A DNA stretch of 25,795 nt from Veillonellaceae bacterium SB90 (GTDB taxonomy: Bacteria; Bacillota; Negativicutes; Selenomonadales; Selenomonadaceae). Shown here piece by piece: positions 18,101 to 24,091 of the stretch. The DNA lies in contig CABJCJ010000034.1 in assembly GCA_902364065.1 (NCBI GenBank), positions 1 to 25,795 on the forward strand. The letters run 5' to 3'. Numbering within the stretch: position 1 is the first letter of the stretch; each line of letters opens with the position of its first letter. Below the pieces are notes generated by a model, which did not search any database, was not told where the DNA came from, and was given only the letters and a program-made list of their open reading frames with translations. The translations under genes and the position numbers were made by a program.

Positions 18101-18240
18101 GCATCGAAAATGCTCGTCTTGCCCGCTCCCGTCACGCCGTGTATGAGGAAAAACGGCTGCGAGGCAAGGATACGGAAGTCCAGCACCAGTTCCCTGCGAT
18201 ATGGTCCGAATGCACATAATTTCAAGATTTCCGGCCGCAT
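15187..18240 (-). CDS. sbcC: SbcC (Rad50-like) ATPase of the SbcCD nuclease
   Basis: 1017 residues, normal for SbcC. The N-terminal ABC half has LCAFGPYRRELVLDF, the Rad50/SbcC signature, and Walker A GVTGAGKT (35-42). A very long Gln/Ala/Glu-rich antiparallel coiled coil fills about 190-830. Its midpoint carries the zinc hook CPVCG (about residue 505) that joins two SbcCD complexes. The C-terminal half has the ABC signature TLSGGESFLASLALALGLAD and Walker B DTMFIDEGFGTLDED. With SbcD it opens hairpins and clears protein-blocked or broken DNA ends. The ATG shares one base with the sbcD stop (TGATG), so the two are coupled. The high content of Gln/Ala codons gives long antisense open frames that are not genes. 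Confidence 0.97.
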   Translation of the reverse strand: MRPEILKLCAFGPYRRELVLDFRILASQPFFLIHGVTGAGKTSIFDAICYALYGEAATEGRTSRMLRNREARPEQDTYVELTFVVRGTRWCIRRNPEYERKAKRGERLVRQAAGVLLTRLEDGEEEQSWKKEGEVRAKIVSLLGFECKEFRQVVLLPQGEFRRFLMADTSARKEIMRVLFNTDIYQKLEEKLKARASNLNRDYEALLQQRELYLQEFGVSDEAAFAERQQAQANEVEELSKLLSLKAAEKEKTAKELENGRQLEALFLEDVRAGQELARAEQAAAGDREQLARLTLAERAAALQDVCRQAQQAAQKARQRQQLLEKLTAQGRQARQEMEAAEKDRKQSEAEQPQREARREALVMKRRELQVAEGLRVDRQQLKAAHAAFAKAEHERRELQRQGEALQKQLDALQTQLKAIAAAAADGEAAGLLVQNLQQAQREQELRAMAERQLREAADKHAKKRAASQEAQERSAKAAEKLRHLRELLHEARAALLAENLADGEPCPVCGSLHHPQMARQIEEVVTDDMLQQQEEAWQELEACREARQQEEQQAASNLAACQAKLDALPAARDKQQLMHDLAEANVRLQAAEKASRHQLELNEALAQGKEQQTKWQQKQVKSEKACQAAAAAEAAARARVADKEAQVPADADPAVLRQQLVQEEEAVGRIEALAKKIQIRAQQAALAYEGLRVDWKNAHQECQQAVAEAEAAEHVFMGRLQEASFASAGDYEAALAGPWQDAAYRQTVKAGLEQHDKDLHAAREARQRSQSAIAGQERPQVAVLEQAYRQAERAWQDMFARHSKAELVGKSFAKRAQELADLAEKSTALTDSYRCITSLSELASGKTGSRVSFQTYVLHSLLDDVMAMANERLLIMSRGQYELHAGERLSGNKQGGLDMEVFDHYSGYARPVATLSGGESFLASLALALGLADVVQAYAGGTRLDTMFIDEGFGTLDEDTLDVALKALFELQKSGRLIGIISHVEELRSRIPARLEVTKTRSGGSTARFVLGTAEE

Positions 18241-19397
18241 CAGCGTTCCCTCTCTTCCTGATAGATTTCCTGCAGGCAGGATGTCACGAGCGCGCGCTGT
18301 TCGGGCGCAATCGCAGTCCCTGTCATATCTTCGTAATACTGAGCAAAGAGGTCGCCCTCCGTCATCTTCAGGACCTGCTGTCCCTGCTGCTGGCGCATCG
18401 TCCCCTCACGCTGCAGTTCCGGATAGCAGATGTGCATGAGGTTCGGATAGATGGCCTTGAGCTTGTTGAAGACGTCGAGGATGATGCCCGTATCGAGCAG
18501 TTCGACCTCCATATAATCATCGGAAGCCGGATACTGCTCGCGCTGATCCCGTATCGCGGCAAACGTCCCGCGGATACGCCGCACATCATGGCGCGGGGTC
18601 AGCGGCAAGAACGTGTGCTTCGCCCTTCCTGCCGCATCGATCTCCACGCTCAGCACGCCTTTCTGCTGCTCCGCTTCATCAAAGGAGTATTTCATGAGCG
18701 AGCCGCTGTAGCGGATGGTATCGGCACCGGCGCGCTGCGGATTGTGCAGATGGCCAAGCGCCGTATAGCAGAACGGACGGAAAAGTGCGGAGCTGACGCT
18801 TGAAGAGCCGCCGACCGAAAGCGGGCGCTCCGATTCCGAGGACAGGCCGCCCGCAAGAAAGGCATGCGCGACCGCCACGCTGCGCACCCCCTTCGGGAGT
18901 GCCGCCACGCCCGCCGCAATGGCCACCTCATGCGCCGTCTCAAAATCAAGGCCGTTCTCAGCCTCTTCGGGAAAAGCCGCCCGGACCGTCTGCGGGTCCA
19001 TGTAGGGATAAAGCGCAAAGGCCAGCGGGCCGTATTCATCCTCGAGGACAACCGGTGTCAGCGGTCGGCGCAGGCGCCCTCTTGCAAAAATCCCCGCGTC
19101 CTGCATGAGACGGCTCGCGAAATCCAGCCGTCCCTCGCTGTCATGATTGCCCGCTACAAACAGGACCTTGACCTGCCGCTCTTTCATCCTGGCCAGGAAT
19201 TCGTCAAAGAGTTCCACGGCCTCGACGGGCGGCACGCCGCGGTCGTAGATGTCACCGGCAATCACCACTGCCTCAGCCTTTTCCTCCGCGATGAGCGGCA
19301 GGAGCTGATGCTCGATGAGATCGGCCTGGTCCTCTGTCAGATGCATCCCGTGGAAATACCGGCCGAGATGCCAGTCAGCTGTATGGATAAAACGCAT
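18240..19397 (-). CDS. sbcD: SbcD (Mre11-like) nuclease subunit
   Basis: 385 residues. It has the calcineurin-like phosphoesterase motifs that bind two manganese ions: HTADWHLGR (Asp 8, His 10), VIAGDIYDRG, VAGNHDSEGR, a His in VAVAHAFLAGG and ALGHLHNPQ near residue 215. The remaining C-terminal part is the capping/dimer region and the part that binds SbcC. ATG preceded by AAAGGAAG. It lies 24 bp downstream of the PaaK-like gene and directly before sbcC. No signs of damage. Confidence 0.97.
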   Translation of the reverse strand: MRFIHTADWHLGRYFHGMHLTEDQADLIEHQLLPLIAEEKAEAVVIAGDIYDRGVPPVEAVELFDEFLARMKERQVKVLFVAGNHDSEGRLDFASRLMQDAGIFARGRLRRPLTPVVLEDEYGPLAFALYPYMDPQTVRAAFPEEAENGLDFETAHEVAIAAGVAALPKGVRSVAVAHAFLAGGLSSESERPLSVGGSSSVSSALFRPFCYTALGHLHNPQRAGADTIRYSGSLMKYSFDEAEQQKGVLSVEIDAAGRAKHTFLPLTPRHDVRRIRGTFAAIRDQREQYPASDDYMEVELLDTGIILDVFNKLKAIYPNLMHICYPELQREGTMRQQQGQQVLKMTEGDLFAQYYEDMTGTAIAPEQRALVTSCLQEIYQEERER

Positions 19398-19421
19398 GCT
19401 CTCTTCCTTTCCGTTTTCGCA

Positions 19422-20396
19422 TTACTCGGCGGCACTTATGCCTGTAAGCTCGACGCGCAGCCCCGTCCGCCCGCACGCGCAGGCTCCAAGCTTCCGGACC
19501 ATGAGTCCCGTGCGCAGGCGCAGGAGCGGCATGGCCTGAGCCTCGAGCGAAGACAGCACGAGTTCGCCCGTCTCGCCTGCTGCGGCCTCGCTTCCATCTG
19601 CCTTGAGGATTTCCGCTAAATAAAGGTCTTCCGCAACATGGAAGGCCAGCCTGCCCGCCTCACATGGCAGGAAAATGCCGGGCGTGCCGAATTCCGGCAG
19701 TGCCAAAAGATGGTAGATCTTCAGGCTGCTCCATGCCTTTGGCAAAGGCGCAAGTGCCGAAGCCGCCGAATCATGCAGCAGGATGAGCCTGTTGACGGGA
19801 TACGCGGACAAGTCCTCCCCGCCTGCTGCCAGCGCATCTTCAAGCGCCCGGATCCGTGCCGGCGCACCGGCCAGGGTATCGAGATGCGAGCCTTCGAGCA
19901 ACGGCTGCCAGGCAGAGCAGTCATCGCCCATGGGCACCACCGCGGCACCGACGAATTCCAAGCCATACTGGATGTCTAGCAGACGGCTGTCCGCGCCGCA
20001 CCCGAGCCAGCCGGCGACCGCAGCCCGGTGCAGGCCGGCAGATACGAGGCAACGCGTCACGAGCTCGATATCGTGCGCGATATCGCCATTCGTGTAGAGA
20101 CGCGTGAGCGCGCCCTTCCCGTCCCGCAGCGCACTAAGGCGCAGCATGCTTGAAAGCGGCATCGTCGAGAAATCCAGCATCGGCACCGCGTGCAATTGAT
20201 TAAATGTCAGAAACGGCAGCTTCCGGATGTCCTCTGCCGTTTCGATATCCGTATACGAAACGCCCTGGCGCGCGAGCGATTCATGAAAGAACGCCGTCTT
20301 TTCCTGCGCCCAGCGCACGGCCTTCGACAGCTTTTGTCCCTGCAGGAGCAAAAGCTGCGCGTGATCCATCGTTTCCACCTGAGGATTTGCAAACAT
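19422..20396 (-). CDS. Shortened PaaK-like protein lacking the nucleotide-binding loop (probable pseudoenzyme)
   Basis: 324 residues; ATG with a strong GGAGG. The overall order follows phenylacetate-CoA ligase (PaaK) proteins: an N-terminal helix with KTAFFHESLARQGV and DIRKLPFLTFNQLH, then YTNGDIAHDIELVTRCLVSAGL, then YGLEFVGAAVVPMG. The segment GETGELVLSSLEAQAMPLLR, with RTGLMVRKL and CACGRTG, matches the end of the PaaK N-terminal domain. Two parts are wrong for an enzyme. The P-loop usually written SSGTTGKP is replaced by LSALRDGKGA, and the protein ends about 100 residues early, without the C-terminal swinging domain. It may have lost adenylation activity and act as a binding or scaffold protein, or be decaying. 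It is the first gene of the SbcDC-AddBA run, with no gap for a promoter before sbcD. Function unknown. Confidence 0.7.
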   Translation of the reverse strand: MFANPQVETMDHAQLLLLQGQKLSKAVRWAQEKTAFFHESLARQGVSYTDIETAEDIRKLPFLTFNQLHAVPMLDFSTMPLSSMLRLSALRDGKGALTRLYTNGDIAHDIELVTRCLVSAGLHRAAVAGWLGCGADSRLLDIQYGLEFVGAAVVPMGDDCSAWQPLLEGSHLDTLAGAPARIRALEDALAAGGEDLSAYPVNRLILLHDSAASALAPLPKAWSSLKIYHLLALPEFGTPGIFLPCEAGRLAFHVAEDLYLAEILKADGSEAAAGETGELVLSSLEAQAMPLLRLRTGLMVRKLGACACGRTGLRVELTGISAAE

Positions 20397-20411
20397 AAAA
20401 AACCTCCATAA

Positions 20412-20454
20412 CGCAAAAGTCTATTTATATATTCCTTCCCGAGCCGCAAAAGTC
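20412..20454 (-). promoter_or_regulatory. Upstream region of the PaaK-like/SbcDC/AddBA operon, with a 10-bp direct repeat
   Basis: CGCAAAAGTC occurs at 20412-20421 and again at 20445-20454, 33 bp apart (three helical turns), on both sides of an AT-rich segment holding a possible minus-strand -10 TATAAA. A -35 box is not clear. The repeats may be regulator sites or parts of the promoter. Confidence 0.35.
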
Positions 20455-20462
20455 CTGCTGAA

Positions 20463-20497
20463 AAAGGCCGCCGCACCACGAGGATGCAGCGGCCTTT
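20463..20497 (-). terminator. Intrinsic terminator of the small heat-shock gene
   Basis: Stem AAAGGCCGC (20463-20471) with GCGGCCTTT (20489-20497), 17-nt loop; on the minus strand it runs into TTTTTCAGC. It begins 14 bp after the hsp20 stop. Confidence 0.85.
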
Positions 20498-20511
20498 GCC
20501 GGTGTATGCGA

Positions 20512-20955
20512 TTATTTGATGTCGAAAACCGTGCGGCCCTTGTCGTCCGGCTCCTTCGGCATCACGATGTGCAGCACGCCGTCCGCAAACGAGACGGTGA
20601 CCTCATCCTTGAGGATGCCGTCAATCTCAAATCTGCGTTCGAACGTGCCCATGCGGCGCTCGCGGCAGATGTAGCGGACATCCATGTCGGGCTCCGGGCG
20701 CTCTGCCTTGATCGTCAGGTAATTATTGTCATCATACGATACCGTGATCTGTTCCTTGTGAAAGCCCGGCAGCTCGGCAAAGAGCTCATAGCGGTCCGGC
20801 GTGTCGATGACATCGACGCGGAACGACGAAAGCGCTCCGCTGACGCGCCCGATTGGATTGCAGGGCTGCTCCGCCACGAAATCCAGGACTTTCTCCACGG
20901 CCTCGCGGCCGCGTTCGGCATTCTCACGGATATTGAACGGGATTGGTCTGAACAT
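20512..20955 (-). CDS. Hsp20/alpha-crystallin small heat-shock protein
   Basis: 147 residues from the ATG at 20955 (MFRPIPFN), 8 nt after GGAGG; an in-frame TTG at 20970 overlaps that site and is rejected. The N-terminal arm (about 1-42) is followed by the alpha-crystallin domain: FRVDVIDTPDRYELFAELPG, then YLTIKAERP, GTFERRFEIDG and the conserved ADGVLHIVMPK. The usual C-terminal I-x-I/V anchor is not obvious; the tail ends GRTVFDIK. Such proteins are ATP-independent holdases that keep unfolding proteins soluble. Monocistronic: own sigma-A promoter (21003-21031) and own terminator. No CIRCE-type inverted repeat is visible upstream, so HrcA control is not supported. Confidence 0.95.
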   Translation of the reverse strand: MFRPIPFNIRENAERGREAVEKVLDFVAEQPCNPIGRVSGALSSFRVDVIDTPDRYELFAELPGFHKEQITVSYDDNNYLTIKAERPEPDMDVRYICRERRMGTFERRFEIDGILKDEVTVSFADGVLHIVMPKEPDDKGRTVFDIK

Positions 20956-21002
20956 GATGATCGCCTCCAAGAAGAGATGATGATTTCTTGTACTACATCT
21001 TT

Positions 21003-21031
21003 ATTATAGTAAAATTGTATGAAAATTTCAA
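21003..21031 (-). promoter_or_regulatory. Sigma-A promoter of hsp20
   Basis: Minus strand TTGAAA (21026-21031), exactly 17 bp, TATAAT (21003-21008), close to consensus, about 48 bp before the start codon in a short AT-rich gap. Confidence 0.85.
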
Positions 21032-21063
21032 GAAAATACCATCATCAAACAGCAATCATTCTG

Positions 21064-22488
21064 TCATCCCTTCTGCGGGCGCACCGGTCTGGCGAAGTGA
21101 TCCAGCGCCTTCTGGTAATCCTGCACGAACTCCACCGTGCCCATGTACTCACCCTGCTCATCGTAGACGGCAAGGTAGCGCACACCGACCGGGCGTCCCA
21201 TGATGCGGCGCCAGACCTCCATGTGGTCGCGCTTCTTCGCTTTGAAATCGAGCAGCATCTGGCGCACGACCGGGATGACCTCGGGCGGATGGCAGCTGTA
21301 GACCTCGCGCCCGAGCGCCGTCAACGGACGTGAGAAAATACGTCCTTCATTGAGGAAATACCGCAGGATATCATCCTTGTCGATGAAGGTGATGTCGACG
21401 TCAAGCAGCTTGAGAATGCCCTGGAGCTGACGCACCGTGAGTTCACCCGTCGGCAGCTTGACGCGGCCGTCGAGCGCCTCCGGCGGAGCCTGCTGGCTCA
21501 GGATCCACTGCTCGCCTTCCTGCCAGCGCGGCAGCGTCTCGGTATCAACGAAGGCCATGCCCATCTCGAAGAGATCCCGGTAAACCTGATACCACTGCTC
21601 CTGCGTGAAGAAACGCAGTGACAGCGGGAACAGGATTTTGTCCTCCTTGACAATCATCTCGCGAATGCGCGTGATGACCTGATTCAGGCGTCCACGCACG
21701 ATCATCAAGTTCTCGGGGTCTTCCTTCAGCGTTTTCGTCAATACGCCGAGTTCTTTCTTGATCTCGTCGTCCACGCCCCACATGACCTGTGAGGGTCCCG
21801 TCACGCCGTAATCGTAAAGAAAAGGCATCAGGAGTTCCTCTTTTTTCGCGTAATGCGAACGGATGGCGTTGAGTGCGGCCGTCTCAGCGGCAACGGTCTG
21901 CATATCGCCCTTGCCGAGAGCCTGCTCGAGACTCGTGAGTGCCTTCGAAAGGCCCTCATTCTCGAGGCGCAGCAGCGAGAGCGGATGGCCGGCCGGCAGA
22001 TCGTCGATTTCCGCTTCGCCCTTCGGCGCAGCCGGCTTCGTTTCAATGTGTCCCTCGAACAGCGACGCATGCAGGTCGCAGAGGCGCTGGACCTCGCGCA
22101 CGGGCACGCCGCCCTTGATGAGCTCCTGTTCCGCTGCAGCGATTTCCTCGGGCGCCACATCCTCGAAGTTCTGCACGAAATCCTTGCGGACCTCTGCGGC
22201 TTCCTCACCGCGGTGCAGGCGGCCGATGTAATCGCGCAGCCGCGCCTGGCGCTTCTGCTGCTCGCCGTTCTTCAGGACAAAGCCCTCCTTCTCCAAAGCT
22301 TCCGCCAGGCGGTCAAATGAAATGCCCTTGACGACTGCACCGCGCGGCAGCGTCATGATGCGGCCCATGAGCTGCAGGGCGCCGGGCCTCAGGATATCCG
22401 TAAAGCCCAGGGAAGCCAGCACCTCCCGCAGTTCCGGGTATTCGCGGACAAGCTCCGCCACGCTTTTATTGAGATCGAGTTCTTTCAT
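21064..22488 (-). CDS. DUF438 protein: DUF1858-like + DUF438 + hemerythrin + PAS
   Basis: 474 residues, ATG with AAGGAG at good spacing. Domain order is typical of DUF438 proteins. A DUF1858-like helical domain (about 1-70, LNKSVAELVREYPELREVLA) is followed by the DUF438 part (about 80-150). A hemerythrin-like four-helix bundle (about 165-300) has GHPLSLLRLENEG, HYAKKEELLMPFLYDYG and KEDKILFPLS, with His/Glu/Asp residues that could hold a di-iron site. The C-terminal PAS domain (about 355-470) has DVDITFIDKDD, CHPPEV and YDEQGEYMGTVEFVQD. The family is thought to respond to oxygen, NO or redox state in anaerobes, but its output is not established. No output domain such as a kinase is present. 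Single gene, between the radical SAM gene and hsp20. Confidence 0.92.
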   Translation of the reverse strand: MKELDLNKSVAELVREYPELREVLASLGFTDILRPGALQLMGRIMTLPRGAVVKGISFDRLAEALEKEGFVLKNGEQQKRQARLRDYIGRLHRGEEAAEVRKDFVQNFEDVAPEEIAAAEQELIKGGVPVREVQRLCDLHASLFEGHIETKPAAPKGEAEIDDLPAGHPLSLLRLENEGLSKALTSLEQALGKGDMQTVAAETAALNAIRSHYAKKEELLMPFLYDYGVTGPSQVMWGVDDEIKKELGVLTKTLKEDPENLMIVRGRLNQVITRIREMIVKEDKILFPLSLRFFTQEQWYQVYRDLFEMGMAFVDTETLPRWQEGEQWILSQQAPPEALDGRVKLPTGELTVRQLQGILKLLDVDITFIDKDDILRYFLNEGRIFSRPLTALGREVYSCHPPEVIPVVRQMLLDFKAKKRDHMEVWRRIMGRPVGVRYLAVYDEQGEYMGTVEFVQDYQKALDHFARPVRPQKG

Positions 22489-22555
22489 GAAAATGCTCCT
22501 TATCCATCGTTGTCAACCGTAATCTGTCATGCTCATGCATCGTTCGTATGACCCG

Positions 22556-22561
22556 ATTATA
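22556..22561 (-). promoter_or_regulatory. Possible -10 box for the DUF438 gene
   Basis: A perfect minus-strand TATAAT about 65 bp before the DUF438 start. No convincing -35 at 16-18 bp, so it may be activator-dependent or fortuitous. Confidence 0.3.
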
Positions 22562-22577
22562 GTATGGAACAAGGCAA

Positions 22578-22610
22578 ACGGGCTGTACCATTTGTTACCC
22601 AGCCGCCCGT
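22578..22610 (-). terminator. Possible terminator after the radical SAM gene
   Basis: ACGGGC-gg-CTG pairs with CAG-CCCGT around a 14-nt loop (minus strand), 9 pairs with a 2-nt bulge, followed by TTTGCCTTGTT. The T-tract is weak. Confidence 0.4.
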
Positions 22611-22635
22611 CGCCACTGCCTCGAGAAGGGGGGCG

Positions 22636-23877
22636 TCAAGCCTCGACGTAATGGCTGAAGCTGCCGATGACGAGCTGCGGGAATTCCTCGTGGAGCGTCG
22701 TCAGGAAATGGCGCGTGCCGAGAACCTTGCCCTGCGCAGCCGGCATGATGTCCAGGAACGCGTCGGGGTCGATGTTGAGGTTGCGCACCTGGATCATCTG
22801 CACGGGCAGCTCGCGGAAGAACTCCTGCCAGGCTTCAAGCTCCTCCTCGCGGTCGTTGAAGCCAGGGAAATACAGGAGGTTCAGCGAGACGTAGACACCG
22901 TGGTCAAGCGCGTAGCGGATGGATGCCTTGACGTCCTTCAGGTGGTAGCTCGCGCGGTAGTATGCATCGTAGCCCTCCTCGCGCGCGCTGATGATCGAGA
23001 CGCGGATGGAATCGAGGCCGGCATCGACGATTTTCTGAATGCCTTCCGTCCAGCCTGCGTTGGAATTCATGTTGATCTGGCCGCGCTTCGTCCTGGCCCG
23101 GATCATCGGGATGGCCGCGGCGATGCGGTCAGCGGCCAGCGACGGCTCACCCTCGCAGCCCTGACCAAAGCTGATGATGCCATCCGGTGCGACCGACAGG
23201 TGGTAGATGCCGACTTCGGCAATCTCCTCCGGCGTCGGGCGGAACTTGATGCGCTCCTGCGGTGACGGGCAGCACTCGGCCGGCTGCAGCGAGATGCAGC
23301 CAAAACAGTTGGCATTGCAGACGGGCGACGTCGGGATGCCACACTCCCAGCGGCGGTAAAAGAGATTCTGCGCCGTGCAGCAGTGCCACTTGAGCGAGCA
23401 GCCACCTACCTGCTCGACGATGCGGTTGCCCGGCAGCTCCTTCTTCGTGCGCTTGACGAGCTTTGCCAGCTCCTTCGTATTATAGTGCACGGGATCCCAC
23501 TTGTCATTCTCATCGGTGTAGACGGCTGCACAATAAAGCTCGTCCTTATAGACGACGACGGCCGTATATCCGTAGAGCGGCAGGCGCTGTGCTTCCTCCG
23601 CCCGCTCATAGGCAGGCAGATAAAGGCGCGTGTAGCCGGCAGGCAGGATGGCGGCGACGGCGAGCCCGCTGATTGGCATGACCTCGCCGTCAGGCCCCAT
23701 GCCCACGGCCAGATGGTCCGGCAGCAGCATGAGGTCAGCGCTCTCCGGCAGCGGGATGAGGTCTTCCGGCTTCAGCAGCACATTCTCACGGCCCGTGCGC
23801 CCCATGCCGGTCATGCCCGGCGCATCGAGGATATTGCCGTCCTCATCGGCATATACGGCTGTAATCCGCTCATTCAT
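22636..23877 (-). CDS. Radical SAM protein of unknown specificity
   Basis: 413 residues from the ATG at 23877 (MNERITAVYADEDG). An upstream ATG at 23910 adds 11 hydrophobic residues; neither has a clear ribosome site, so the start is uncertain. The 4Fe-4S/SAM motif is CNANCFGC (Cys 187, 191, 194), the canonical CX3CX2C, and FGQGCEGEPSL provides the SAM-contact region. Four more cysteines lie just before it (Cys 160, 166, 167, 179 in GGCSLKWHCC and RRWEC) and two after (LQPAECC), enough for an extra cluster. An N-terminal domain of about 150 residues contains strand-rich segments (LMLLPDHLAVGMGPDGEVMP) and precedes the TIM-barrel part. Substrate unknown; no partner peptide or enzyme gene is adjacent. 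Confidence 0.88.
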   Translation of the reverse strand: MNERITAVYADEDGNILDAPGMTGMGRTGRENVLLKPEDLIPLPESADLMLLPDHLAVGMGPDGEVMPISGLAVAAILPAGYTRLYLPAYERAEEAQRLPLYGYTAVVVYKDELYCAAVYTDENDKWDPVHYNTKELAKLVKRTKKELPGNRIVEQVGGCSLKWHCCTAQNLFYRRWECGIPTSPVCNANCFGCISLQPAECCPSPQERIKFRPTPEEIAEVGIYHLSVAPDGIISFGQGCEGEPSLAADRIAAAIPMIRARTKRGQINMNSNAGWTEGIQKIVDAGLDSIRVSIISAREEGYDAYYRASYHLKDVKASIRYALDHGVYVSLNLLYFPGFNDREEELEAWQEFFRELPVQMIQVRNLNIDPDAFLDIMPAAQGKVLGTRHFLTTLHEEFPQLVIGSFSHYVEA

Positions 23878-23907
23878 GCTGATTCTGCTACTAAAAACAT
23901 AGAATAA

Positions 23908-23924
23908 CATAGAAATTATCTATG
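23908..23924. repeat. Short palindrome between the radical SAM gene and the IS607-type element
   Basis: CATAGA-AATTA-TCTATG, 6-bp arms with a 5-nt centre, next to a direct repeat of ACATAGAA. It sits within the region upstream of the radical SAM gene and directly beside the suggested element boundary, so it could be an operator or part of the insertion target. Confidence 0.4.
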
Positions 23925-23926
23925 CC

Positions 23927-24091
23927 TAGAAAAATTCCTTATTCATCGTGTATGCTTTTGTCCAGGTAAGCCTGAGACTACTCACAAGTTCTTGTACACT
24001 CCAAAGGCGTTGGCCGTGTTCCTTGCCTCGCAAGGCAACGGCCTGTTCCCGACTATCCATCGGTACATTTATCAAGACGTGAAAACGTGAA
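23927..24091 (-). ncRNA. Candidate omega-RNA (reRNA) at the 3' end of tnpB
   Basis: The 165 bp after the tnpB stop fold well on the minus strand. A two-part hairpin at 24012-24043 has outer GGCCGT/ACGGCC and inner TGCCT/AGGCA. Smaller stems are ACAAG/CTTGT (23984-23995) and CAGG/CCTG (23963-23974). In IS605/IS607 elements this position encodes the TnpB guide RNA, whose scaffold overlaps the end of tnpB and whose guide is copied from the flanking DNA. The scaffold probably begins inside tnpB; the guide would start at the element end near 23926. Assignment rests on position and structure, not on a sequence match. Confidence 0.5.

Noticed and set aside
20956..21060. CIRCE or other heat-shock operator upstream of hsp20
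   Set aside because: No TTAGCACTC-type inverted repeat; only a consensus sigma-A promoter is present.
22490..22520. TTGACA on the minus strand near 22517 as -35 box of the DUF438 gene
   Set aside because: A 17-bp spacer would put the -10 box over the ribosome site and start codon region.
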